Assembly: GCA_963578475.1 (NCBI GenBank)
Contig: CAUZCL010000001.1
Location: 248,001-312,000, forward strand
Reading direction: 5' to 3'
Source of the DNA: SMYC01 sp963578475
GTDB lineage: Bacteria > Acidobacteriota > Vicinamibacteria > Marinacidobacterales > SMYC01
DNA length: 64,000 bases
Shown here piece by piece: positions 1 to 8,654 of the stretch. The stretch's first letter is position 1, and every line of letters starts with the position of its first letter. The notes beneath the pieces are model-generated. The model did not search any database, was not told where the DNA came from, and saw nothing but the letters and a program-made list of their open reading frames with translations. The position numbers and the translations under genes were made by a program.

Positions 1-50
1 TCTCTCAGTGAGGCGCGACTAAAAAGTATCAATCGTCTTGTAATTCTTTT

Positions 51-1112
51 CTACCTGCCGCCCGTGCCCTTGGTGACGAGCTTCTGGACGCGCCAGTTGA
101 TAAGTTCGGCCACCCAGATTTCGTCTTCAGATGGGCAAGCAATGCCATGGATCCAGCCGAACTCGCCAAGGTTGCGCCCAGGCTGGCCATAGACGCCAAG
201 CACCTTGCCCTCGAGCGACACCTTGTAGATACGACTCGGATATAAGTCGCCGACGAAGAGCACGGGATTGGGTCCAGAGGTCATACACAGGGCGTCGGGT
301 GCTCCTGGAGCTTCGGAGCCCGTCTTCCCGTCAGGATTTTCGCGGGGCCCGTACACAATCTTGCCTCGGGTCGTGTCCACCGGCACGTCCACTGTGAATT
401 CAGGCAGGTAGTTACCATCTGGATCGAACACTTGAATCCGGCGGTTGCCGCGATCGGCCACGTAGATTTCGTCCTGGGGTGACACCGCGATGCCATGCGG
501 CGTATCGAACTGGCCGGGCCCAGTGCCGAGCGATCCCCAGCTGGCTACCCATTCTCCTCGTGCATTGACCTTGCCAATCCTCGAGTTAATATAGCCGTCG
601 CTGAAATGTGAGTTCCCTTGAGAGTCCCACGCTACATCGGTGGGCTGGTTGAAAACGTTGTCCCGATGTACCGGTATCGGCCAGCGCGGGTTGTTGTTCT
701 CAGGTATGTCCACGTCCACGCCCATGCGCGCGAGCCTTCTAGCCATCACGGTCTCGTAGTCGGGTGGCACCTGAATGTGCGAAGCTTCGCCTTTGCGACC
801 AAAGACCCAATCCACGTGACCCTCGGGAGTGAACCTGACGATCATGTTCGATCCCTTGTCCACGATCCAGATGTTGTCTTGCGGATCGACGCGAACAGCA
901 TGCGCGTAGGACCAGGCATTCAGGTTCTTGCCGATCTCACGAACGAAATTGCCCCTGGCGTCGAACTCGAGCAACTGGGAGGCGGTGGCCATGTAGGTCG
1001 GTCCGACCGAATTGCCGCGCGAGAACACGAAGACATGCCCGACTGAATTGACCGCCACGCCAGCGATCTCACCGAAGTGGACATCGTTAGGCAATTGCAG
1101 TGGATTGGGCAC
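51..1112 (-). CDS. NHL-repeat beta-propeller protein
   Basis: The 353-residue product is built of NHL/beta-propeller repeats. These include segments such as NIWIVDKGSNMIVRFTPEG, EIYVADRGNRRIQVFDPDG and EIWVAELINWRVQKL, spaced 50-60 residues apart, a layout shared with peptidyl-alpha-hydroxyglycine amidating lyase-like proteins. Such proteins are usually exported and bind ligands; no catalytic role can be assigned here. The GTG start at 1112 is weak. The same frame stays open upstream to a TGA at 1170-1172 and encodes a hydrophobic stretch ending LAFAQA, which looks like the end of a signal peptide. The true 5' end may therefore have been lost or frameshifted. The gene is divergent from the zinc-finger gene at 1346. 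Confidence 0.8.
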   Translation of the reverse strand: MPNPLQLPNDVHFGEIAGVAVNSVGHVFVFSRGNSVGPTYMATASQLLEFDARGNFVREIGKNLNAWSYAHAVRVDPQDNIWIVDKGSNMIVRFTPEGHVDWVFGRKGEASHIQVPPDYETVMARRLARMGVDVDIPENNNPRWPIPVHRDNVFNQPTDVAWDSQGNSHFSDGYINSRIGKVNARGEWVASWGSLGTGPGQFDTPHGIAVSPQDEIYVADRGNRRIQVFDPDGNYLPEFTVDVPVDTTRGKIVYGPRENPDGKTGSEAPGAPDALCMTSGPNPVLFVGDLYPSRIYKVSLEGKVLGVYGQPGRNLGEFGWIHGIACPSEDEIWVAELINWRVQKLVTKGTGGR

Positions 1113-1345
1113 CGATTCGAACGGAAGTCCTGGAACAGCCTGCGCGAATGCCAGAGTAACGGAAAAGCTTCACGCAGTTTCTAGATGATCCAAGCGGCCT
1201 AGGTGACGAGGGGACAGCCAGTCCGCAAGGTATCTGGAGGGAAGTTCCCCCTGGGTGCAGCCCGTCGTCATCGACCCGTGAAACCTCTTGCCAAGACGCC
1301 GTCCGGTAGGCGATCCTAATCCTGAGATTCAAGGATGGAGTAACT
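1113..1345. other. Divergent intergenic region with a leader-peptide remnant
   Basis: This 233-base gap separates two divergent genes and must hold both promoters. Its first 57 bases, read on the minus strand in frame with the NHL gene, encode the C-terminal half of a signal peptide, but a TGA and no start codon lie above it. I see no clear -35/-10 pair or hairpin. Confidence 0.4.
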
Positions 1346-2011
1346 ATGGCCAGTGAAGTTCCCTCTCCCCCGGCGAAAGCGCCCGAGCCCAAGCTCGCCC
1401 CCTATGTCATCGAAGGCGCTCGCTCGAGCCGTTCCAAGTGCAAGAGCTGCCGCAAGAAGATCGACAAGGGTGTGCTTCGTCTCGGTGTGCTCATCGAAGG
1501 TCCTTACGGCATCGGCTATCTATGGCATCACCTGACCTGCGCGGCCAAGCGCCGGCTCGACGATGTCGAAGAGGCCTATACGACGGAAGCTTGGAAACAA
1601 GCCAAGGAGCCGCCCGAGGAATACCCGACAATCGAAGAGCTCCGGAAGGTCAATGAAGAAGCCGAAGAGAAACGGCAGGCGCGCAAGCAGATTCCCTGGT
1701 TCGAGGTCGACCCGTCCGGTCGCGCCAAGTGCAAGAATTGCGGCGACATCATGGAGAAAGGGAGTCTCCGTGTCGTTCTCGGCCGCGAGGTCGAGTTCGG
1801 AACCCAGTACCGTACGATGCCCATCCATGTTCATCCTGCCTGCGTCGCGGAAGAGATGGAGAAAGCGGATTGCGGCACCGAGGCGGACGGTTTCGAACAT
1901 TCGGTCCGGCAGAACAGCCAAGGGTTATCGGAAGAGCAGATCGATTCCGTTCTCAAGGAGATTGGCGAGCTGCCGGAGTCCGAAGGCGACGACGACGCAC
2001 CGCCGTTTTAA
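1346..2011 (+). CDS. Protein with two PARP-type zinc fingers
   Basis: This 221-residue protein has two zinc-finger modules of the poly(ADP-ribose) polymerase type (CX2C...HX2C). Finger 1 has Cys32-X2-Cys35, then 26 residues, then His62-X2-Cys65. Finger 2 has Cys129-X2-Cys132, then 30 residues, then His163-X2-Cys166. Both contain the family's K.C..C...I.KG.LR pattern. A charged, probably helical linker (residues 70-115) joins them and the tail is acidic (EGDDDAPPF). In eukaryotes these fingers recognise DNA breaks; here there is no catalytic domain. The ATG follows a short AT-rich stretch (GGAGTAACT) that may act as a weak ribosome site. The 3' end overlaps the convergent MFS remnant by 4 bases. 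A role in DNA binding or damage sensing is inferred only. Confidence 0.8.
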   Translation: MASEVPSPPAKAPEPKLAPYVIEGARSSRSKCKSCRKKIDKGVLRLGVLIEGPYGIGYLWHHLTCAAKRRLDDVEEAYTTEAWKQAKEPPEEYPTIEELRKVNEEAEEKRQARKQIPWFEVDPSGRAKCKNCGDIMEKGSLRVVLGREVEFGTQYRTMPIHVHPACVAEEMEKADCGTEADGFEHSVRQNSQGLSEEQIDSVLKEIGELPESEGDDDAPPF

Positions 2012-3334
2012 CTCGTCCGCGCGTTAGTGTGGTCGAGCGGGCTGATATCGGCCACGTTTTCTATGCCCCTGCAAACGAGCTGATTGCGGTAGGTCGGTTG
2101 GACCCACGAGAGAAGCGCCGCCGCTACGATAGTCAGGCCGAGCAGCAATACAAAGGCGTAGCGGTAGGTGCCGCTCTGGTCATATATCCACCCCACGGCA
2201 ACCGGACCCGCGGCATAGCCGATGCTCGCCACCGCGGTGAGAATGCCGATGAGCTTGCCGAGTTGAGTTGGCCCAAAGCAGTGCTTGGCGAAGATCGATT
2301 TTTGGACGAGGAGCCCGCCGTGAGCGGCGCCCCGAACGAGCGCAAAAGCCAGCGCGGTCAAAACACCACTGATGGGGAACGCGAGCGCTATCCCGACGGC
2401 CATGAGAATGTAAGAACCCTGGATACCGCGAATGGAGACCCTGTCGTAAATCCAGCCGAACCCTATTTTCGCGAACACGCCGGCGACGAATGTCGCGCTC
2501 ATAGCGCGTGCCGCAAGCTCCTCGCCGAGGCCGCGATCCCTCTCGATGAAGAGAACCGAATGTTGGTTGAGGCTTTGATCAACGAAGGAAATGATGAATA
2601 TCGCGCACACGATAATCCAGAACATCGGCTGCGAAAGCACCGATGCCAGGAAGTCACGCGGGCTCGTTGGCGCCATCTCTTTTAGCTCCTCGGGAAGCCT
2701 AGCGTCATCGAGCTCTCGCGAAAGCTCTTCTTCGCTCGGCGTCTCTCGCGTTACGAGCAGAAAGAGCGGTAGCCCTACGAGCCAGATACCCAAGCTCATG
2801 AGAGCGAACGTGACCCGCCAACCATGGGCGTTGATGAGCGGCGCGGCGAAAAAAGGCAGCACGATACCCGCGACACTCGACCCCATCATGACCACGCCGA
2901 GGCTCAAGCCTTGATTTCGGTCAAACCAGTGAGACATGAGCGTTTTGACCGCCACGATGATCGTCGTCGCCGCAAGACCTAGCACGATCCCCGCCGCATA
3001 GAAGCTCGCGAGGCCCTGGATGGCCATGGAATCCGCACATGCCGGTCGCGGTAATCAGGCAGCACCCGACGACGACTTTTCTGACACCGAAGCGATCCAC
3101 TAGATAACCAGCTGCAAGGGCGCTCAAAGCGGCAGAGGCGAATTTGAACGAAGAAATGGCCGTGACTTGGGCCCGGGTCCACCCGAACTCATCAATGACA
3201 GGCCCGTACACGAAAGGAAGAAGCTCGGTCGGCACGCCGAAGATGAGCATCAGACAAACCATGGACGCCACGGCGTTCCACCAACCGTAATAGACCCCGC
3301 CTATTTTGGCGTTGAGCTTCTGCAGCATGGTCAT
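2008..3334 (-). pseudogene. MFS transporter, frameshifted
   Basis: Two overlapping reading frames together give one major facilitator superfamily permease of about 440 residues, inner-membrane, probably 12 helices. The N-terminal part runs from the ATG at 3334 (MTMLQKLNAKIGGVYYGWW), with the helix 2-3 motif DRFGVRKVVVG. The C-terminal part resumes at 3027 with MAIQGLASFYAAGIVLG and runs to the stop at 2008. The frames join cleanly if one C is removed near 3028, so a single 1-base insertion broke the gene. It resembles the monocarboxylate or oxalate:formate antiporter branch, but the substrate is unknown. It could be a sequencing error, yet several neighbours are also broken. An alternative upstream start at 3370 has less support. 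Confidence 0.75.
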
Positions 3335-3362
3335 GATCTGGCGAGCCCTTCTGTTGTTCTCG

Positions 3363-3545
3363 AGCCGCACCCGAAATCAAGAAGCTGATCGTGCGGGTGT
3401 CGTGACAGACGGAGTGTTTGCGAAGGTCCCGATACCGCTGACGATATCGGGGCCTCCGACTTTCTTCCAGAAAATCAAGTAGGACAGGGACGACCTCGAA
3501 AAGGTGCGCATCCCCGTCGATGACGGGATGGCCGAGCTTTCCCCG
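3363..3545 (-). pseudogene. Amidohydrolase N-terminal fragment
   Basis: Read on the minus strand, the segment encodes KLGHPVIDGDAHLFEVVPVL followed by LDFLEESRRPRYRQRY. This matches the beginning of amidohydrolase-2 family TIM-barrel enzymes, where the D-x-H metal-binding motif (here DGDAH) sits near the N-terminus. Only about 55 residues of an expected 350-400 remain before the sequence runs into the 5' end of the MFS gene. No second half is visible nearby. It is a gene stump left by deletion; substrate unknown. Confidence 0.5.
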
Positions 3546-3625
3546 GATCTCGACGGCCCTGCTCAGGCCTCGAAACTTAGTCCGTGCTGCGTGAGCGTCG
3601 CCACACACGCGGGGATGTGCGCGCT

Positions 3626-4153
3626 CTATTCGCTGGCCGCCGGGACCCCTAGCTCTTTCAACCGCGCCGCAACGTCCGCGCCGGCGGTGTTCGTGTCCAC
3701 GCTCTTGTCGATATGGAGGATCTTGCCCTCGGCATCGATGTAGTACGTCCAACGATGCGGCAACTCACGCTCAGGCGTCACCACTCCATAGGACTTCGCG
3801 ACATCCTTGCCAGGATCGCTCAGGAGCGGGTAGTCGAGAGACAGGGATTCCGCAAACTCTTTGTTGGTCTCAGCCGTGTCGCAGCTTGCAGCAAAGTAAT
3901 TGACGGCAAAAGCCCGAATCGCGTCGCCGCTCTCACGGAGCGACTTGCATTCGCGCGTTCACCCGCCGGTGAAAGCTTTCGGAAACCACGCAAGGACGAC
4001 AGCCCTGCCCTTGAGATCCGAGAGCCGGTACGACTTTCCGTCGCTACCCTGAAGCTCGAAGTCCGGCGCCGCGTCGCCAACGTTCAGCTCGGCGGCCATC
4101 GCGGGCACCGCGAGAACCATCAGACAAAGAATCAAGCAAGCCATTTGTTTCAT
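3626..4153 (-). CDS. Probable selenocysteine peroxiredoxin (AhpC/TSA fold)
   Basis: The frame encodes an exported thiol peroxidase-like protein. It has a signal peptide (MKQMACLILCLMVLAVPAMA), the domain start LNVGDAAPDFEL and the active-site strand VVLAWFPKAFTGG. An in-frame TGA follows at 3959-3961, exactly where Cys homologues have the peroxidatic cysteine (residue 65). After the TGA the same frame continues for 110 codons with family sequence: TRECKSLRESGDAIRAF, then SLDYPLLSDPGKDVAKSYGV, then HRWTYYIDAEGKILHIDKS, ending with TAG at 3626-3628. Read-through gives 175 residues, normal for the family. Cys69 may act as resolving residue. GGGAG lies 8 bases before the ATG at 4153, favouring that start over ATG 4168. 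The TGA could instead be a nonsense mutation; no sel genes are in the window. Confidence 0.75.
3926..3961 (-). promoter_or_regulatory. Candidate bacterial SECIS hairpin after the UGA
   Basis: Fourteen bases after the TGA, the message can fold GTCGCTC (3944-3938) with GAGCGGC (3932-3926), a 7-bp stem with one G-U pair closing a 5-base loop CGTGA. The loop has G at its second position, and about 21 bases separate the UGA from the loop. Both match the usual bacterial SECIS layout recognised by SelB, in which the hairpin lies inside the coding sequence. The fold was found by eye and its energy was not computed. Confidence 0.6.
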
Positions 4154-4244
4154 TGGTAATACTCCCATTTAAAAAAAACGCCCCGTTTCTCGACGCAGTC
4201 TAGAGCCGTCGGGCAGATATGGCAATCGTCATCCGGTGCGCGCA

Positions 4245-4609
4245 TCAGTTCGCCTCACGCGTAAACTTGAACTCCGCGAGCTGGTCCCACCTGTCCACCG
4301 ATTCGCGGTACATCAACTCCTCATAGGCGTTGTCGCCGACGATTCGATAGACGAGCCGCCGCCAATCGGCGAGCGCGCGAAAGCCGCCAACCGACATGCG
4401 CACGTGCATGTCGGCACGAGGAAATGACTGTTGAGATCGCGCTCCCACGTTCGGGTAAGCTCGACGTCGTTGCCGTAGACGACACCCGTGCCGGACCACG
4501 ACCCGACGATCGTTTGGGCGAAGAAATCGTCGCTCCACGGATCAGGTCTCTCCTGGCTGGCGACGGGCGACAAAGCGAGCAGCGCAGAAAGAGCAACGAT
4601 AGGCTTCAC
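4245..4609 (-). pseudogene. Secreted hypothetical protein, frameshifted
   Basis: A GTG start at 4609 overlaps the ridA stop (GTGA). It opens a signal peptide (MKPIVALSALLALSPVASQE) followed by WSDDFFAQTIVGSWSGTG and VELTRTWERDLNSHFLV. The frame is then lost near 4420. The likely continuation in a second frame is ADMHVRMSVGGFRALADWR followed by DRWDQLAEFKFTREAN, ending at 4245. Together they suggest a small secreted lipocalin/DUF1579-like protein of about 120 residues. It was probably translationally coupled to ridA. Function unknown; the family assignment is tentative. Confidence 0.5.
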
Positions 4610-4998
4610 GGCAACACCGCGATCGCGTCAATCTCCACGAGGAAGTCGGGATGGGCGAGTCCAACGACTTGCAGCACCGATAGCGTCGGAGGATTCGGGA
4701 GCGTTCCAAGCGCCTCTTGCGCCGCAGCGAAAGCGGCGTGTATCGGCTGGCCCTGCACGAGGCAGACCGTCCACTTGACCACATGCTCCGCGCCGGCGCC
4801 CGCCGCCTCGAGCGCGACTTGCAGATTGCGGCAAACCTGCTTGGTTTGGGCCGCGACGTCTCCGTTGCCAATGATCCCGCCTGCATCGTCCACCGCGTTC
4901 TGGCCGCCCACATAGATCGTGCGGTGCGGGCTCTCGACCGTCACGGCGTGCGAAAAAGCGGGGTTCTTGTGCAGGCGCTCGGGATTCAAGTAGTTCAC
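4606..4998 (-). CDS. ridA: RidA family enamine/imine deaminase
   Basis: From the GTG at 4998 the product is 130 residues, the standard RidA/YjgF length. It has the fold's recognisable segments: TIYVGGQNAVDDAGGIIGNG, VCRNLQVALEAAGAGAEHVV and PDFLVEIDAIAVLP. RidA proteins are cytosolic trimers that hydrolyse reactive 2-aminoacrylate-type intermediates from PLP enzymes. The usual active-site Arg near the C-terminus is not evident (the segment reads HPDFLVEIDAI), so activity may differ. The frame is open upstream into the nqrA remnant, so an NqrA-RidA fusion is formally possible. I chose 4998 because homology starts there, although no good ribosome site precedes it. Confidence 0.75.
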   Translation of the reverse strand: MNYLNPERLHKNPAFSHAVTVESPHRTIYVGGQNAVDDAGGIIGNGDVAAQTKQVCRNLQVALEAAGAGAEHVVKWTVCLVQGQPIHAAFAAAQEALGTLPNPPTLSVLQVVGLAHPDFLVEIDAIAVLP

Positions 4999-6011
4999 AC
5001 GAATCACTGAAATTTGATGGTGGTAGCGGCCTAGGAAACCGTCGATCTCTCCCATCGTTTTTCTTCCCGAGAGCACGGAGCCCGAGATGACGCGCTGCTC
5101 ACCGTCTGCGAGCTCGCCCGCCGTCAACTCGTCGGTGGAGGCTCCGAGCCGCGTCCGCACGACACGCGGACGGGAAACCGAAGGGCCGGCTAGCGAAACG
5201 ACGCGCTCGAGCTGAAGCTCTCCGGTCTCGAAGAGCGAGCCGATGGCGACGACATCCTGGCAATCGATGTACCAAACGTTTTTTTCTGATCGACGGGGTC
5301 CAGCCGATGAATTTGGTAGCCAACGGTACCCGCGGGGTGAGGGCCACGAAAGCGCGCGTGCCGAAAGCGGTCCGGCACCGGAATGTTCGTCTCTCCGGCA
5401 GTGCAGACGTAGACCGGACCATCGGTCAGCTTCGCCATCGCCGCGAGGCCTCGCTCGAAAGGACCACGGCGCCCCTCGAGTATTTGTTCCACGTCGGGAG
5501 CCAGTGGGTTCGTGTCCATCGCCGTGACAAAGATGGAGTGCGGTACGACCGCGGGATCCGCGATACGGCCGAAGGGTCGCCCGCGGAGCGCCGTCCATTC
5601 TCCGGACTCGAGGAGAAGGGCCTTTACCTCTGCTCGCGTCGAGCTGCCGGGGCTCTTTTCCGAGAACGAGTCGAAGCTCACTTGATCGGTTGCACCGACA
5701 CGGCCCGAGCGATCGACCCTCGCGAGCTCGATCACCACGGATTGGAAAGCGCGGCGCTCGCCGCGATGGACGGCAGCCACTTTGCCCACACCGGGAGACG
5801 TAAAACGGACACCGGGCGTCTTCTTGTCTTGAAAAAGGAGCTGCTCCCGGCGAACTTCGTCGCCGACCGCCACGTGCATCGTTGGGCGCAGGCCGGGGTA
5901 GTCGGCGGCGAGAAGAGCTACATGGCCCGGCGGATCATGATCATGGATGCCGGGCTCAGGCTCTCCGAGGATCGGAAGATCCAAGCCCTTCTTCGATACG
6001 TGAACGGTCAT
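4999..6011 (-). pseudogene. nqrA: Truncated, frameshifted NqrA
   Basis: The N-terminal two thirds of Na+-translocating NADH:quinone reductase subunit A are recognisable: KKGLDLPILGEPEP, RPTMHVAVGDEV, SVVIELARV, AMDTNPLAPDVEQILEGRRG and GGPHPAGTVGYQIHRLDPVD (slightly altered), then NVWYIDCQDVVAIGSLFETG, RTRLGASTDELTAGELADG and ISGSVLSGRKT. The frame shifts at a run of seven A (plus-strand T7 near 5281-5287). After GRYHHQISVI the roughly 100 C-terminal residues are missing and RidA begins. NqrA normally has about 450 residues and is followed by nqrB-F, none of which are here. It is a remnant of a lost Nqr operon. Confidence 0.8.
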
Positions 6012-6263
6012 GACCCTGCTTGCGCTTTTACGCTTTTACGGACGACACGCGAAACGTTGGCCCATTACAGGCGCGAGGCTCAGGCGTGAATGGCGGAAAG
6101 AAAGAAACCGACTCGCGAGGCCTCCCTAATTGAATCGTGCCCGCGATTCCGGCACATTCTTCGATTCTTCCACAAATCTTCGGGAATCGCAAAACAGCGA
6201 GCGCCGTCGCCCCCGCTTTTCCTTCGAAAGAAGCGAACGATGTCGGCGCTATAATCAGTAGGC
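6012..6263. other. Intergenic region, no gene seen
   Basis: These 252 bases between the divergent nqrA remnant and the thioredoxin-like gene hold only short, unconvincing frames. No tRNA, repeat or clear terminator was noticed. The promoter of the downstream gene presumably lies near its 3' end (TATAAT at 6250-6255, about 8 bases before the ATG, is too close to be a normal -10 unless the message is leaderless). Confidence 0.3.
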
Positions 6264-6872
6264 ATGAGCAAAGTGAGCGAAGAGGCAAAATATCATGATG
6301 TTCGCAGTGATTTTTGGCGCGCATGCTGGGTCGAAGCGGCAAGCTACAACGCCTATTTGGAGGGGTCGGACCCGAAGCGCGCCGAGCACTGGCCAAAGCT
6401 CGAAAAGCGCATCCCGGCGCTCAGCGCGGCGCAACAAAAGCGCCTGAGCAATTACGGACGTAAGCTCAACATCCTGCTCGTGAGCGGCGTGTGGTGCGGC
6501 GACTGTGTGCGCCAAGGGCCCATGATCCGGCAGATTGCCGACGCTTGCGATGATTCGGTCGAGCTTCGGGTCATCGACCGCGACGTCAATCCCCAGCTGC
6601 GCAACGAGGTGCGCATACTCGGGGCCGCGCGCGTACCCGTCGTCGTTTTTTTGAGCGAGGACTTTCACGAGGCCGGCCGTTTCGGCGATCGTCTTCTTGA
6701 GACCTATCGCCGAAAGGCGACGACCGAAATCGGCCCTGCCTGCGCGGTGCCAACGGCCGAGACCCCGCCAGCGGAGCTCGTAGGCGAGCGGGACGAGTGG
6801 CTCGACATCTTCGAGAGAATGCTCTTGATGGTGCGCCTCGCACCGCCGCTTCGTGCACGCTACGGAGACTAA
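6264..6872 (+). CDS. Thioredoxin-family protein with WCGDC motif
   Basis: The 202-residue product contains the thioredoxin-like strand-loop LNILLVSGVWCGDCVRQGPM, in which WCGDC replaces the usual WCxxC, and ARVPVVVFLSEDF with the conserved cis-proline (VP). It matches the thioredoxin_9-like family, in which an N-terminal helical region (residues 1-70) precedes the fold. No signal peptide is present, so it is probably a cytosolic redox or disulfide-handling protein. It stands alone and its partner is unknown. The start at 6264 follows a TATAAT box within about 8 bases and lacks a strong Shine-Dalgarno, so a leaderless message is possible. Confidence 0.8.
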   Translation: MSKVSEEAKYHDVRSDFWRACWVEAASYNAYLEGSDPKRAEHWPKLEKRIPALSAAQQKRLSNYGRKLNILLVSGVWCGDCVRQGPMIRQIADACDDSVELRVIDRDVNPQLRNEVRILGAARVPVVVFLSEDFHEAGRFGDRLLETYRRKATTEIGPACAVPTAETPPAELVGERDEWLDIFERMLLMVRLAPPLRARYGD

Positions 6873-6953
6873 TCGTTCTCTCGAGCTCGCGGCTGATTGC
6901 TCTGATCGCCGAGTTCCCCTAAACTCCTCTGACAAGACCGGAGGAAGACCAAA

Positions 6954-8249
6954 ATGCCACGCACGTTTGCAGCTCTTATCGCATTGCTCGTAACCATTCC
7001 CGCAACTGGCCAAAACGCGGCTATTCTCGACGACCGGATCTCCGAGCTCGTCGCGAAGCACGAGGCGGAGATCCTCGAGTTTCGCCACTACGTTCATCAG
7101 AATCCAGAGCTTGGAAATCGCGAGCACGAGACCGCGAAGCGCGTCGCTGCGCACCTCACCGCGCTCGGCATGGAGGTCCGTACAGGCATCGCCCATACGG
7201 GTGTGGTCGGGATTTTGAAAGGCGGCAAGCCCGGCCGGACCATAGCCGTGCGCGCCGATATGGACGCGCTCCCCGTAATCGAAGACACGGACCTCCCTTT
7301 CAAATCCACGATCCGGACGACCTATAACGGCCAAGAGGTAGGGGTCATGCATGCCTGCGGCCACGACGTTCACACCGCGGTGCAGTACGGCGTGGCTTCC
7401 ATCCTCGCGGAGATGCGCGACGAGATTCCGGGAACGGTGGTTTTCATTTTTCAGCCGGCGGAAGAAGGGCCGCCGCAGGGTGAAGAAGGCGGCGCAGACC
7501 TGATGGTGCGTGAAGGCGTCTTCGACGATCCCAAGCCTGAAGCCGTATTCGGCTTGCACACGCTTGCCGGCATGCCTGTGGGCGAGGTGGGTTTCACGTC
7601 GGGACCCGCGCTCGCCGCGGTGGATCAATTTCGCGCTACGGTGCGCGGCGTGCAAACGCACGGCGCCCAGCCTCAACAGGGCGTCGATCCCATCGTGATG
7701 GCATCGCAGGTTGTTCTCGCCTTGCAAACGATCGTGTCGCGCAACGTCCACCCGCTCGAGCCCGCGGTCGTGACTGTCGGGATGTTCCACTCGGGCGAGC
7801 GGTTCAACATCATACCCGCGGAAGTGAAGCTCGAAGGAACCGTGCGAACCTACGACCCCGATGTGCGGGATCTCATCGAGCGCCGGATGAACGAGATACT
7901 CGGCGGCATCACTAGCGCGGGCGGCGGCTCCTATCTGCTCGACTACGAGCGCGGAACGCCAGCGACTATTAATGATACCGAGCTCACGGCACAAATGGCG
8001 CCGAGCCTTCGTGCCGTCGTCGGGACAGACCGCGTGCAGGAAATCCAACCCACGATGGGAGGCGAGGATTTCGCTTATTTCGCGCTCGAAGTGCCCGGCT
8101 TTTTCTATCGGCTCGGTATCCACAAAGAGGGCTCGGTGATAGGCCCGCATCACTCGCCAACGTTCCGCGCCGATGACGCTTCCGTTTCCGTGGGCATGCG
8201 CGTCATGGCGAATGTGCTCATGGACTACTTACTTGCCAATGCGCCCTAG
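6954..8249 (+). CDS. M20 family amidohydrolase (exported)
   Basis: A 431-residue metallohydrolase of the M20 family (IAA-amino-acid hydrolase / hippurate hydrolase / N-acyl amino acid amidohydrolase group). It has a signal peptide (MPRTFAALIALLVTIPATGQ), metal-site motifs VRADMDALP and HACGHDVHTA, QPAEEGPPQGEEGG with the catalytic/metal glutamates, the lid domain (VQTHGAQPQQGVDPI) and the final metal histidine region GPHHSPTFRAD. It is likely periplasmic and hydrolyses N-acyl or peptide amide bonds; exact substrate unknown. GGAGG lies 8-12 bases before the ATG. The next small gene starts 19 bases downstream and may be cotranscribed. Confidence 0.92.
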   Translation: MPRTFAALIALLVTIPATGQNAAILDDRISELVAKHEAEILEFRHYVHQNPELGNREHETAKRVAAHLTALGMEVRTGIAHTGVVGILKGGKPGRTIAVRADMDALPVIEDTDLPFKSTIRTTYNGQEVGVMHACGHDVHTAVQYGVASILAEMRDEIPGTVVFIFQPAEEGPPQGEEGGADLMVREGVFDDPKPEAVFGLHTLAGMPVGEVGFTSGPALAAVDQFRATVRGVQTHGAQPQQGVDPIVMASQVVLALQTIVSRNVHPLEPAVVTVGMFHSGERFNIIPAEVKLEGTVRTYDPDVRDLIERRMNEILGGITSAGGGSYLLDYERGTPATINDTELTAQMAPSLRAVVGTDRVQEIQPTMGGEDFAYFALEVPGFFYRLGIHKEGSVIGPHHSPTFRADDASVSVGMRVMANVLMDYLLANAP

Positions 8250-8268
8250 TCGATGAGGAGAAAGCCCG

Positions 8269-8529
8269 ATGTCTGATGCGCAATTGCAAATCCGCGGCGA
8301 CATACAGGTCCAGCTGGCGAAAGTCGGCTACGAGCTTCGTCGCATCCAAAAAGCTCTCGAGAACGTTACGCTCGACCGTCCGCCGGACGAGCTCGAGCGA
8401 GGCGTGCTCGACCACACTTCCGAAGCTCTCAAAGGCGTGCGGCTCGCGCAGGACCACGCGGAGCGCGTCGGGTTCTATCTCGAGGAGCTTTTGGACGACG
8501 ACAAGTCCGACGCCCGAATAAATTGCTAG
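8269..8529 (+). CDS. Small helical hypothetical protein
   Basis: An 86-residue acidic product, MSDAQLQIRGDIQVQLAKVG at the start, predicted to be nearly all helical with heptad-like leucine/alanine spacing. A GAGGAG motif lies about 10 bases before the ATG. It has no recognised domain or signal peptide. It follows the M20 gene closely and precedes the FHA gene, so it may share a transcript with one or both. Confidence 0.6.
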   Translation: MSDAQLQIRGDIQVQLAKVGYELRRIQKALENVTLDRPPDELERGVLDHTSEALKGVRLAQDHAERVGFYLEELLDDDKSDARINC

Positions 8530-8654
8530 CGCGTCCGGTTCTTATTGGCCCGTACTGCATGGGTTTCTTTGAACCTCCAATTAAAATCATCAATCGGAAC
8601 AGCGCTTCTCCACAGAAGTTGCGAATGTCGGATTCATTTTCACCGGAAAAATCT

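Noticed and set aside
6255..8153. A 632-residue open frame antisense to the M20 hydrolase
   Set aside because: It is longer than the sense gene but has no recognisable domain and an odd His/Arg-rich composition. The sense frame has clear M20 motifs and a ribosome site.
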